DNA of 34,808 bases, taken from assembly GCA_964652755.1 (NCBI GenBank), contig CAZZBP010000016.1, positions 1 to 34,808 of the forward strand, given 5' to 3'. This document shows, one piece after another, positions 15,757-23,718 of this stretch; within the stretch, counting starts at the first letter, position 1; each line of letters opens with the position of its first letter. The notes beneath the pieces are model-generated. The model did no database searches and was not told the DNA's origin. It was given only the letters and a program-made list of their open reading frames with translations. Both the position numbers and the translations under genes were made by a program. The DNA is from UBA11795 sp964652755. GTDB lineage: Bacteria > Chloroflexota > Dehalococcoidia > Lucifugimonadales > UBA826.

Positions 15757-16656
15757 CTACCACCCTCTGGTAGCGAATTGTTCCGATTCTGGTAGCGTTC
15801 TGACATCGATACCTGGCATGGCTGACCCAAGTCCTTTGGAAACCTCAGCCAGCATATGGGGATCCTGATAATGGGTTGTAGCCTTTACTATGGCATCCGC
15901 CATTATTTGAGGGCTCTCTGACTTAAATATACCTGAACCTACGAATACTCCGTCGACCCCAATTTGCATCATCAGGGCCGCATCCGCAGGGGTTGAAATC
16001 CCTCCGGCGGCAAAATTTACGACTGGGAGAGTGCCTGTCTCATGAATGTCTTTTACAAGCTCGTAAGGTGCTTTGAGATCACGGGCTGTTGCCATTAATT
16101 CGTCAGGTTCCATGCTGCGAATATGATTTATCTGACCAAGCACTCTTCTGGCGTGTCTTACAGCCTCAACAATGTTTCCGGAACCGGCTTCACCTTTTGT
16201 GCGGATCATTGCGGCACCTTCTCCGATTCTTCTGAGAGCCTCACCCAAATCACGACATCCACAGACGAACGGAACCTTAAACTCGTCCTTGCTTATATGA
16301 TTGTTTTCATCGGCTGGAGTCAACACCTCGGATTCGTCAACGTAGTCGACCCCTAACGCTTCTAGGACTTGTGCTTCAACAAAGTGTCCAATTCTTGCCT
16401 TAGCCATAACAGGTATAGTCACTGCATCAATTATCTCTGAAATCATTTGAGGGTCGGACATTCGAGCTACACCGCCTGCCGATCTGATGTCGGACGGCAC
16501 TCTCTCAAGGGCCATGACAGCAACTGCCCCGGCGTTCTCTGCTATTTTAGCTTGTTCAGGTGTAACAACATCCATAATCACGCCGCCTTTAAGCATCTGC
16601 GCGAGGCCTGTTTTTACCGCCCATGTACCTGTATCTGGTTTGATGTCGATTGCCAT
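15757..16656 (-). CDS. pdxS: Pyridoxal 5'-phosphate synthase lyase subunit
   Basis: Condenses ribose 5-phosphate, glyceraldehyde 3-phosphate and ammonia into PLP as a dodecamer with PdxT. 299 residues with KTGLAQMLKGGVIMDVVTPEQAKIAE (ribulose Schiff-base Lys region), VMALERVPSDIRSAGGVARMSDP, VMAKARIGHFVEAQ, FVCGCRDLGEALRRI, TKGEAGSGNIVEAVRH and PVVNFAAGGISTPADAALMMQ. Starts at ATG 16656 with GGAGGA 5 nt upstream. It lies downstream of gap, whose substrate glyceraldehyde 3-phosphate PdxS also uses. PLP is the cofactor of glyA and thrC in this window. Confidence 0.97.
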   Translation of the reverse strand: MAIDIKPDTGTWAVKTGLAQMLKGGVIMDVVTPEQAKIAENAGAVAVMALERVPSDIRSAGGVARMSDPQMISEIIDAVTIPVMAKARIGHFVEAQVLEALGVDYVDESEVLTPADENNHISKDEFKVPFVCGCRDLGEALRRIGEGAAMIRTKGEAGSGNIVEAVRHARRVLGQINHIRSMEPDELMATARDLKAPYELVKDIHETGTLPVVNFAAGGISTPADAALMMQIGVDGVFVGSGIFKSESPQIMADAIVKATTHYQDPHMLAEVSKGLGSAMPGIDVRTLPESEQFATRGW

Positions 16657-16777
16657 TTAGTCCTCCATGAGAAATTGCCGTTATAGCATTTTATTATCGA
16701 ATTATACTCTTAGGCCAGCGCTTCCTTCAATTACACCTGTAACGTGGATACTTGTGCTAATGATTATTTGAATGCGG

Positions 16778-16834
16778 TTAGACTCCTTTGGTAACCAAAT
16801 ATTGAGCCAGATCAATTGTTCATAGACTATATCA
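16778..16834 (-). other. Conserved gap 3' tail with two in-frame UGA codons
   Basis: Minus-strand codons: TGA (16834-16832), TAT AGT CTA, TGA (16822-16820), then TIDLAQYLVTKGV and TAA (16780-16778). The peptide matches the C-terminal helix of GAPDH (typical WGYSNRVVDLxxY). UGA is a genuine stop for other genes here, so a recoded genetic code is unlikely. Confidence 0.75.
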
Positions 16835-17800
16835 CCAATCATTATCGTACCAGCCTACTATTTTGACCATGTTTCCTTCTAACGCTATAGTCGACAAACC
16901 GTCGATCACGCAACTAAAAGGACTTTGCCTATAATCGGTGCTCACTAAGGGTTCTGTCGAAAAAGCAAGAATTCCACGCATGGAATCTGCTGCAGCTTTT
17001 TGGTATGAAAGATTTATTTCTTCGACACTTGCGGCGGAAGTCAAGTTGGCTACTACGTCGGTGACAGATACTGTGGCAGTCGGTACCCTGAAAGCCATAC
17101 CGTGCACTTTGTTTTGAAGACTAGGAATAACCTGCCCTACCGCTTTTGCTGCTCCAGTGGTTGTAGGGATTATATTAGTCGCTGCTGATCTTGCACGTCG
17201 CATATCCTTATGTCTTTTGTCCAAAATCTGCTGATCATTCGTATATGAGTGGATCGTCGTCATCATTGCGCTTTCCACCCCGAAATTATCATTTATGACT
17301 TTAATTAGAGGAGCAACACAGTTTGTGGTGCAAGAAGCGTTTGAGATTATTTTGTCGTTATTGGCATCATAATCATTTTCGTTGACACCCATAACCACTG
17401 TCACATCCTCTCCTTTGGCTGGTGCTGAAATAATGACCTTCTTAGCCCCTGATTCCAAGTGGCCAGATGCTTGATGAGCGCTGGTAAATTTACCGGTGCA
17501 CTCTAAAACAATGTCGACTTTATGTTCTTCCCAAGGGATAGAAGTTGGCTCTGGACTCGATAGGCAAGCTATTTCTTTGCCATTGATCGCAAATGAATTT
17601 TCTGACGAATTCACGTTCCCGCTAAAAACACCGTAAGTACTGTCATACTTAAACATGTGAGCGTTAGTGGCAGGATCTCCAAAACTATTAACTGCGACGA
17701 TTTCGAGATCTGGATAATCAGATTGAGAAATTGCTCTCAACACTAATCGTCCGATTCTTCCAAATCCGTTGATTCCCAGTTTAGTAGTCACATTAGTCAT
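16832..17800 (-). CDS. gap: Glyceraldehyde-3-phosphate dehydrogenase, C-terminus cut by UGA
   Basis: Oxidises glyceraldehyde 3-phosphate with NAD in glycolysis. The N-terminal Rossmann motif is LGINGFGRIGRLVLRA, the catalytic Cys is in ISNASCTTNC, followed by IHSYTNDQ (His) and RRARSAATNIIPTTTGAAKAVG. The frame ends ...VGWYDNDW-TGA at 322 residues, whereas GAPDH continues GYSNR and a last helix of about 15 residues. After the stop the same frame reads YSL-TGA-TIDLAQYLVTKGV-TAA (TAA at 16780-16778), clearly the missing helix, with TGA in place of the conserved Gly and Arg codons (GGA and CGA by single changes). The protein is either short by its last helix, read through, or affected by sequence errors. 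Spacing to eno is 50 nt. Confidence 0.92.
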   Translation of the reverse strand: MTNVTTKLGINGFGRIGRLVLRAISQSDYPDLEIVAVNSFGDPATNAHMFKYDSTYGVFSGNVNSSENSFAINGKEIACLSSPEPTSIPWEEHKVDIVLECTGKFTSAHQASGHLESGAKKVIISAPAKGEDVTVVMGVNENDYDANNDKIISNASCTTNCVAPLIKVINDNFGVESAMMTTIHSYTNDQQILDKRHKDMRRARSAATNIIPTTTGAAKAVGQVIPSLQNKVHGMAFRVPTATVSVTDVVANLTSAASVEEINLSYQKAAADSMRGILAFSTEPLVSTDYRQSPFSCVIDGLSTIALEGNMVKIVGWYDNDW

Positions 17801-17850
17801 GAACTTGGTGGCACCCTTTTCTTTACTGTCTAAGCACTTGGCTATTAATT

Positions 17851-19140
17851 CTATAGATATTTTTCATACACTTGTTTTCCCGCATAAGTGCATCGGTCTC
17901 CAAGCTCTTCTTCAATGCGGATCAATCTATTGTATTTTGCTGTTCTTTCACCTCGTGCGGGGGCGCCGGTTTTTATTTGCCCGGTCCCTGTACCTACGGA
18001 AAGGTCTGCGATTATGTAATCTTCGGTTTCACCAGACCTGTGGCTCATTACAGTGCTCCAGTCCGCCGTTCGCGCTAAATCTATAGCATCAAGAGTCTCG
18101 CTTAACGTTCCGATTTGGTTCGGCTTTATTAGAACCGCGTTGGCACATTTTTCTAGAATGCCTCTTTCGATTCTGCTAGGATTTGTAGTCAGAAGATCGT
18201 CCCCCACGAGTTGAACCCCTGATCCGATAGTCGACATCATCAATTGCCAATCGCTCCATTCATCTTCTGAAAGACCATCTTCAATGCTTATAATTGGGTA
18301 ACGATTGACCCAGGACGAGTAAAGAGCGATAAGTTCTTTGCCGCTTAAATTATCACCCTCTCGTTCGAGATGATACGTCGCACTGTGCACATCAAAAAGT
18401 TCAGCGGCGGCCGTGTCCAGAGCAATATAAATTTCGTTTCCTATCTGATAGCCGGCATTGGTAACCGATTCGACAATTAGATCTAGCGCAGCCTGATTTG
18501 AAGGAAGTGAAGGAGCAAATCCTCCTTCATCGCCGACTGAAGTGTTAAGGTTTCGAGTTTTGAGTGTCTCTTCGAGGGAATGATAAATCTCACACCCTGC
18601 ACGAATAGCATCCGCGAAATAATTGAATCCGGCGGGTACGATCATGAACTCTTGAATATCTGTCGAATTATCAGCATGTTTCCCCCCATTAATTATGTTC
18701 AGCAGGGGGACAGGAATTATGAATTCATCACTCCCATTGAGATATTTGTATAGTGGAACCCCTCCGCTTGCGGCAGCAGCCTTAGCATTAGCTAAGGACA
18801 CTGCTAGAATTGCGTTCGCTCCAAGACTGCTCTTGTTTTCGGTTCCGTCTAATTCCATAAGTTGACGGTCAAGAAGCCTTTGATCAGCTGCTTCAGTTCC
18901 CTCAACTACAGGTAAAATAGTTTCGTGTATATTTTTTATGGCAGATAAGACACCCTTACCTCCATATCTGGTTCTGTTTCCGTCCCTAAGCTCTAACGCT
19001 TCGAATTGGCCAGTACTCGCGCCAGAGGGAACTGCTGCCGTACCGATCGAGCCATCGGATAAAATTACGTCAGCCTCAATAGTGGGGTTGCCGCGAGAAT
19101 CTATGATTTCCCGAGCTCTGATATTTGTAATTACCGCCAT
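17851..19140 (-). CDS. eno: Enolase
   Basis: Converts 2-phosphoglycerate to phosphoenolpyruvate. 429 residues: IRAREIIDSRGNPTIEADV at the start, GASTGQFEALELRDG, LGANAILAVSLANAKAAA, INGGKHADNSTDIQEFM, VGDEGGFAPSL, the Mg ligands in ALDTAAAELF, SIEDGLSEDEW and VGDDLLTTNP, the catalytic Lys in VLIKPNQIGTLSET, then SHRSGETEDYIIADL and KTGAPARGERTAKYNRLIRIEEEL. Complete, stop TAG. The catalytic and metal residues all appear in place. It sits 50 nt upstream of gap in the same orientation, so glycolytic genes are grouped. Confidence 0.98.
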   Translation of the reverse strand: MAVITNIRAREIIDSRGNPTIEADVILSDGSIGTAAVPSGASTGQFEALELRDGNRTRYGGKGVLSAIKNIHETILPVVEGTEAADQRLLDRQLMELDGTENKSSLGANAILAVSLANAKAAAASGGVPLYKYLNGSDEFIIPVPLLNIINGGKHADNSTDIQEFMIVPAGFNYFADAIRAGCEIYHSLEETLKTRNLNTSVGDEGGFAPSLPSNQAALDLIVESVTNAGYQIGNEIYIALDTAAAELFDVHSATYHLEREGDNLSGKELIALYSSWVNRYPIISIEDGLSEDEWSDWQLMMSTIGSGVQLVGDDLLTTNPSRIERGILEKCANAVLIKPNQIGTLSETLDAIDLARTADWSTVMSHRSGETEDYIIADLSVGTGTGQIKTGAPARGERTAKYNRLIRIEEELGDRCTYAGKQVYEKYL

Positions 19141-19172
19141 ATTAATACCAACATAATATTTGTGCCCCCTTG

Positions 19173-19649
19173 CTATGGCGCCGAAGAGAGAGCTTTCCTA
19201 ACTGCTTCCTCAGGAGACTCACATACTTCCATAGATGAGTCAATCAGCCCCTTACGGGCTAATTCCCATGTATTCAGTGCAAATACTGGTTTTGCATCGG
19301 AAAGGGCATGACCTATTTCAGAGAGGGTGCCATAAGCGCCACCTATCGCTATTACTGCTATACCAGACCTGATTACCACTATGTTCCTTGCATATCCAAG
19401 ACCTGTGCAGATTGGGATCTCAGCCCACTTATTTGCTTCACTGGGATCTAGGCCGGGGAGTATCCCAATAGTAGTTCCCCCTGCAGTTCTTGCACCTTTG
19501 CAGACTGCCTCCATGACTCCGTCTAAACCGCCACACACGACGGTAGCCCCAGATTCCGCGATAAGTTTTCCTACGGTTTCGGCTATAGTGTAATTCTCTG
19601 GGGAGGCCTTACTTTCGCCGATTACTGAGATGATCAATTTCCACCTCAC
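19173..19649 (-). CDS. LOG-like (TIGR00725 type) Rossmann protein
   Basis: 158 residues, a single Rossmann domain of the TIGR00725/LOG ('lysine decarboxylase-like') group. Motifs: VCGGLDGVMEAVCKGARTAGGTTIGILPG and the PGGxGTxxE-like GGAYGTLSEIGHAL. Related LOG proteins release free bases from nucleoside monophosphates; here PGGxGTxxE is IGGAYGTLSE, so the activity is uncertain. The frame opens at GTG 19649; TTG 19637 (just after AGGTGG) is an alternative start. It lies 32 nt upstream of eno and divergent from the short-chain dehydrogenase. Confidence 0.8.
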   Translation of the reverse strand: MRWKLIISVIGESKASPENYTIAETVGKLIAESGATVVCGGLDGVMEAVCKGARTAGGTTIGILPGLDPSEANKWAEIPICTGLGYARNIVVIRSGIAVIAIGGAYGTLSEIGHALSDAKPVFALNTWELARKGLIDSSMEVCESPEEAVRKALSSAP

Positions 19650-19717
19650 ACAATACTTCGATTACGCCGTGAATTGTAGCATTGGTATAGGTGCTAATAT
19701 CCCTATTCAAGAAGACT

Positions 19718-20578
19718 ATGTCACATACCACTACTAAGGAAGAGAATTTGACAACAGTGCTTATAACCGGAGCATCATCTGGTATAGGTAGGGTTACAGC
19801 ATTAAGACTGGCAAAGAGACAGTATTTTGTAATAGGAACCGGAAGGTCTAATACCAGACTTCAAAAACTATCAAGAGATGCTGAAAAGATCGGACTAGAT
19901 ATCGAAACTATTCAAATGGACCTCGATAGTATCGAAAGTATAGACAATGCATTTAAATCAAGTTTGCTCACTAAAAGCAGAGTGGATGTTCTTATTAACA
20001 ATGCAGGATTCGGGATGTGGGGACCGTTGGAGACTCTCAGTCAGGAGGAGATGCAAGAACAATTTCAAACAAATTTGTTTGGACTGATGGCGTTGACAAG
20101 GTTGGTTATCCCACAGCTGAGAGAGTCTCGTAATGGGAAGATAATCAATATTGGATCAATTCTTGGCAGGATTGGAACGCCGTTTAATGGTGCCTACGTA
20201 GCAAGCAAATTTGCCGTTGAAGGGCTCAGCGAGTCATTGAGACTGGAATTATCACCATTTGGGATATCGGTTTCTATAGTGGAACCAGGCAACTTTGTCA
20301 CTGAATTTCAAAAGAATCAGATTCAAGGAAAGGATTCAGAATCCACGAAATTTCCATATCGGGAATTACTTGATAAGTATCGCAACAGACGCCAATCATT
20401 TGACTGGGCTGCAAACCCAGAGAAAGTCGCAAGAGTTATTGAGGGCATAATTAAAACATCTTCCCCCAAGCTCAGGTATGTAGTTGGACTTGACGCTAGG
20501 CTTGCTCTTCTTGCTCGGCAAATTCTTCCTGAAAAACTTTTCTTTCACATACTAAGAAAAATTTCTATGGGTAGATGA
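19718..20578 (+). CDS. Short-chain dehydrogenase/reductase
   Basis: Classical SDR of about 286 residues. The cofactor motif TGASSGIG lies near the N-terminus with GTGRS after the second strand, which suggests NADP. LINNAGFGMWG and the Ser-Tyr-Lys catalytic set follow: IINIGSILGRIG and YVASKFAVEGLSESLRLEL. After the core comes the substrate-loop part (VEPGNFVTEFQ). I choose ATG 19718 because the longer frame from GTG 19691 adds nine residues ahead of MSHTTTKEENL and lacks support. The substrate cannot be inferred. It is divergent from the LOG-like gene and convergent with mdh. Confidence 0.85.
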   Translation: MSHTTTKEENLTTVLITGASSGIGRVTALRLAKRQYFVIGTGRSNTRLQKLSRDAEKIGLDIETIQMDLDSIESIDNAFKSSLLTKSRVDVLINNAGFGMWGPLETLSQEEMQEQFQTNLFGLMALTRLVIPQLRESRNGKIINIGSILGRIGTPFNGAYVASKFAVEGLSESLRLELSPFGISVSIVEPGNFVTEFQKNQIQGKDSESTKFPYRELLDKYRNRRQSFDWAANPEKVARVIEGIIKTSSPKLRYVVGLDARLALLARQILPEKLFFHILRKISMGR

Positions 20579-20629
20579 GTAAAGGGCTTTACCAATACAC
20601 TAAAATCATAATGAAGGAGTGTAATAATT

Positions 20630-21562
20630 TCATTCCGAGTTAGCCATTACGCCTATTAACTCCTCTACAGCCTCGGCAGATTTCTTCAATTCTGAAAGTT
20701 CCTCCTTGCTAAGGCTAAGTTCTATTATCTGTTCTGCTCCGCCTGCTCCAACTCTTACAGGCACCCCTACATCAAGACCATCAATTCCGTATTGACCTTG
20801 TAAATATTCCGTGCAAGGAAGAATCTCTTTCTTCTCAAAGAGAACAGCTTCTACCATTTGCACAATGGAGGCGGATGGGGCGTAATACGCGCTTCCTGAT
20901 TTGAGGTAGTTAACGATTTCTGCTCCCCCATCTCTCGCTCTTTGGACGATTTCTTCAAGTCTGGATGGACTAATTAGTTGGCTTACTGGCGTTCCTGCGA
21001 CATTTGTACTCTCTACTACCGGTACCATAGTGTCTCCGTGTCCTCCAAGGACGTAGGCCGCAACTGAGTCAACTGAAACATTTAGCTCTTGGGATAGAAA
21101 TGTCCTATATCTGGCAGTATCTAAAATCCCCGCCATTCCTATAACTCTTTCAGAAGGGAACCCGCTAACCTTGAGAGATTGTTGCGCCATCGCATCAAGA
21201 GGATTTGTCACAATGATATGCACGCTGTTAGGGGAATATTTAGCAGTCTCTCCTACAACACTAGAGACGATTTTCATATTAGTTAGTAGAAGATCATCTC
21301 TACTCATGCCAGGCCGACGGGCTATACCAGATGTCACTACTACGACATCTGAGTTTGCAGTTTCTTCGTAGGTGTTGGAGCCGACCACTTGAGCGTCAGA
21401 ACCAACGATAGGGCCGGATTCAAGCATGTCTAATGCTTTTCCCTGCGGGAGACCGTCGACAATATCTACCAGAACGATGTCGGCGTAACCTTTGTCAAAT
21501 ATCCGTTGGGCTGTTGTGGCCCCTACATTTCCGGCCCCTACAACAGTCACTTTATTTCTCAT
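20630..21562 (-). CDS. mdh: Malate dehydrogenase (LDH-like type)
   Basis: Interconverts malate and oxaloacetate with NAD. 310 residues of the LDH-like MDH group: VTVVGAGNVGATTAQ (NAD site), the Asp in VLVDIVDGLPQGKALDM, the substrate loop GIARRPGMSRDDLL with the Arg pair that selects dicarboxylates (malate rather than lactate), VTNPLDAM, the proton-relay His in VLGGHGDTMVPV, and GGAEIVNYLKSGSAYYAPSAS. It follows the carboxyltransferase gene by about 100 nt on the same strand; that enzyme would form oxaloacetate from pyruvate, so the two fit one pathway. Confidence 0.95.
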   Translation of the reverse strand: MRNKVTVVGAGNVGATTAQRIFDKGYADIVLVDIVDGLPQGKALDMLESGPIVGSDAQVVGSNTYEETANSDVVVVTSGIARRPGMSRDDLLLTNMKIVSSVVGETAKYSPNSVHIIVTNPLDAMAQQSLKVSGFPSERVIGMAGILDTARYRTFLSQELNVSVDSVAAYVLGGHGDTMVPVVESTNVAGTPVSQLISPSRLEEIVQRARDGGAEIVNYLKSGSAYYAPSASIVQMVEAVLFEKKEILPCTEYLQGQYGIDGLDVGVPVRVGAGGAEQIIELSLSKEELSELKKSAEAVEELIGVMANSE

Positions 21563-21666
21563 AATTCAGCGCTCCATTTTTCGCTATATAACCCCACAAT
21601 TCAAGGAAGGTTGTGGGATTAATTTATCGGCCTATATTTTCAAATTCGTTCTATTTAAACGTATTA

Positions 21667-23505
21667 TTATGGAGATATCTTGGCCAGAACATCTCCCTTT
21701 AGAACAGCGGCACCAGGTTCTACATTAAGCGACTCCACTGTACCTCCGATAGGGGAGGGAAGAGTGTTTTCCATCTTCATGGCTTCGAGCACAGCAATAG
21801 GATCTCCAACTTCTACACGTTGGCCAACTTCCACTGTGTAATGCAGGAGAATACCTGGCATTGGGGAAGATAATGTCCCGTTGCCCGGAGAGAGCTCTGA
21901 TTTTTCTGCGGAGGTGTTATTTCTAGACCTTTTTTCATTCGAAGACACGCCAGTTGTTGTGAAAGAGCTTCCGTCTGTAGGGTCTACTTCGACTTTGAAG
22001 TAAGAGTCATCGATGAAAACATTGTAGGCTCTTACTGAGGCGCTTTTCTCCGGACGGGCCAGATCAGTCAAAGTTGAAAGATTATTTGGTTTATCTGCCA
22101 AGTCAGCTTTCATTTCCTTTGGTACCGGATCAAGGCCATGTTTTATCCTTAAAAATTTCATACCTGTAGTGGGATATAGCGCGTATATCAACACGTCATC
22201 CATATCATCTGTGATTTCCGAAACCGCAGCTTTTGCTGTTTCTATTTCAGGCTTTATATGGTTGGCTGGTCTTTCAGAGATTGGGTTACTGCCTTTTTCG
22301 TATCCTGAAAGACCTGCCGAGATAACTTCTGGATTTACTTTCGAAGGAGCTCTCCCGTACATTCCATATAGGTATTCTTTAACTTGGTCCGAAATCATCT
22401 TGTATCGCCCGAATAAAACATTGCTCACAGCCTGCGAGCCAACCATCTGGCTTATGGGGGTTACAAGGGGTGGGTAACCTAAGTCTTTTCGTGTCTGAGG
22501 AATTTCCTCAAGGACCTCGTTAAGCTTATCGATGGCGTTTGCTTCCCTAAGCTGAGAGTTTAAATTACTTGCCATGCCGCCTGGAATTTGATGGCTTAAT
22601 ACTTTCGCATCAATCACTGCGAAGCGTGGGCTTGCCATGTGCTGACTGTATTTTGGAAGTATGGATTCAAAGTAATCACCCACTTCCAATAACCTGGTAA
22701 GATCAAGTCCAGTGTCTCTGTTTCCACCTGCGAGCGAAACCACTAAGGGTTCTATAGCGGGTTGGGATGTCCGTAGGGCGAGGGGGGCAAGAGCCGCATC
22801 GATTATATCAACACCTGCTTCGATAGCCTTCAATGCGGTCATTGAAGCCATACCGCTCGTGTAATGGGTGTGTAGCTGTAATGGGACAGATACCTGCCTT
22901 TTGAGCTCAGTTATCAAATCGAAGGCATCATAAGGCGCAAGAAGACCAGCCATATCTTTTATACATAGACTATCTGCGCCCATAGATTCGAATTGCTTAG
23001 CTTTCTTAATGAAATACTCCAGGTTGTATATGGGGCCGCCCATTCGGCCAGACTCTGTTACTGAATAACAGATAGCCATTTGAAGATGTTTTCCCGAACT
23101 TTTCACGGATTCGGCAGCACAAGTGAGGTTCCATTCGTCGTTTAAGGCGTCAAATACTCTAAATATGTCTATTCCATTTTCCGCCGATCTTTTTACGAAT
23201 TCATCGACGACGTCATCTGCATAATTTCTGTATCCAACGAGCGATTGTCCTCTTAAAAGCATTGATAGAGGTGTGTTTGGCATCAACTCCCTAAACCGTC
23301 GTAATCTTTCCCAGGGATCTTCCGCAAGAAAGCGAGTTGTGGCATCAAATGTTGCTCCACCCCATACTTCCATGGAGTGAAATCCGATTTTGTCCATCTG
23401 AGAGGCTACCGGTTCCATATCTTGCATGCGTAATCGAGTAGCTATAAGACTTTGATGCCCATCGCGGAAAGTTGTATCTGTGATTTTTACTGGGTTAGCT
23501 GCCAT
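21667..23505 (-). CDS. 5S-type pyruvate/oxaloacetate carboxyltransferase fused to a biotin carrier domain
   Basis: 612 residues. The N-terminal carboxyltransferase TIM barrel (TDTTFRDGHQSLIATRLRMQDM, SMLLRGQSLVGYRNYADDVV, GIDIFRVFDALND, KDMAGLLAPYDAF, LHTHYTSGMASM) has the metal site and catalytic Lys region of pyruvate carboxylase, OadA and the 5S transcarboxylase. A conserved PycB-type region follows (PLVTPISQMVGSQAVSNVL). The C-terminal biotinyl domain carries LEAMKMENTLPSP with the biotinylated Lys. A low-complexity Ser/Thr-rich linker separates them (around SFTTTGVSSNEKRS). It moves the carboxyl group between biotin and pyruvate. No biotin carboxylase or membrane subunit lies nearby. It is the third gene of a unit with PccB-like and small subunits. 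Confidence 0.92.
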   Translation of the reverse strand: MAANPVKITDTTFRDGHQSLIATRLRMQDMEPVASQMDKIGFHSMEVWGGATFDATTRFLAEDPWERLRRFRELMPNTPLSMLLRGQSLVGYRNYADDVVDEFVKRSAENGIDIFRVFDALNDEWNLTCAAESVKSSGKHLQMAICYSVTESGRMGGPIYNLEYFIKKAKQFESMGADSLCIKDMAGLLAPYDAFDLITELKRQVSVPLQLHTHYTSGMASMTALKAIEAGVDIIDAALAPLALRTSQPAIEPLVVSLAGGNRDTGLDLTRLLEVGDYFESILPKYSQHMASPRFAVIDAKVLSHQIPGGMASNLNSQLREANAIDKLNEVLEEIPQTRKDLGYPPLVTPISQMVGSQAVSNVLFGRYKMISDQVKEYLYGMYGRAPSKVNPEVISAGLSGYEKGSNPISERPANHIKPEIETAKAAVSEITDDMDDVLIYALYPTTGMKFLRIKHGLDPVPKEMKADLADKPNNLSTLTDLARPEKSASVRAYNVFIDDSYFKVEVDPTDGSSFTTTGVSSNEKRSRNNTSAEKSELSPGNGTLSSPMPGILLHYTVEVGQRVEVGDPIAVLEAMKMENTLPSPIGGTVESLNVEPGAAVLKGDVLAKISP

Positions 23506-23526
23506 CTTTAGTGAATTCTAGTAAAC

Positions 23527-23718
23527 CTACTGTCCTTTGCGTCCTGTCCATCCAATTAGTCTACGAGAGAATGGGCTTGTCAAATTTGGCATCAATGATA
23601 TTTTCCAAGGCGAAACCTGGTTGATTTGAAAGACGACTGGGTTGCTTTCAGCGAGATATGCTTCAATAGCTGCTGATATCGCAGCCATTTGCCTCAGGTT
23701 AGGTAGTGTTCTGGTCAC
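23527..23718 (-). CDS. Small accessory protein in the carboxylase operon
   Basis: 63 residues between the PccB-like and carboxyltransferase genes. Its ATG overlaps the PccB stop by 4 nt (ATGA), so it is translated in the same unit. A short helix (MAAISAAIEAYLAE) is followed by a basic-aromatic tail with SPWKISL and RRLIGWTGRKGQ. I recall similar small proteins beside carboxylase subunits, like the Acc epsilon proteins of actinobacteria, but I cannot name the family. A structural or assembly role for the complex is an inference. There are no membrane segments. Confidence 0.6.
   Translation of the reverse strand: MTRTLPNLRQMAAISAAIEAYLAESNPVVFQINQVSPWKISLMPNLTSPFSRRLIGWTGRKGQ

Noticed and set aside
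16778..17800. UGA reassigned to an amino acid (code 4 or 25) in this organism
   Set aside because: UGA is a natural stop in rnc, thrC and folE, with correct protein ends, two of them in ATGA-type overlaps. The GAPDH UGAs replace Gly and Arg, not one amino acid.
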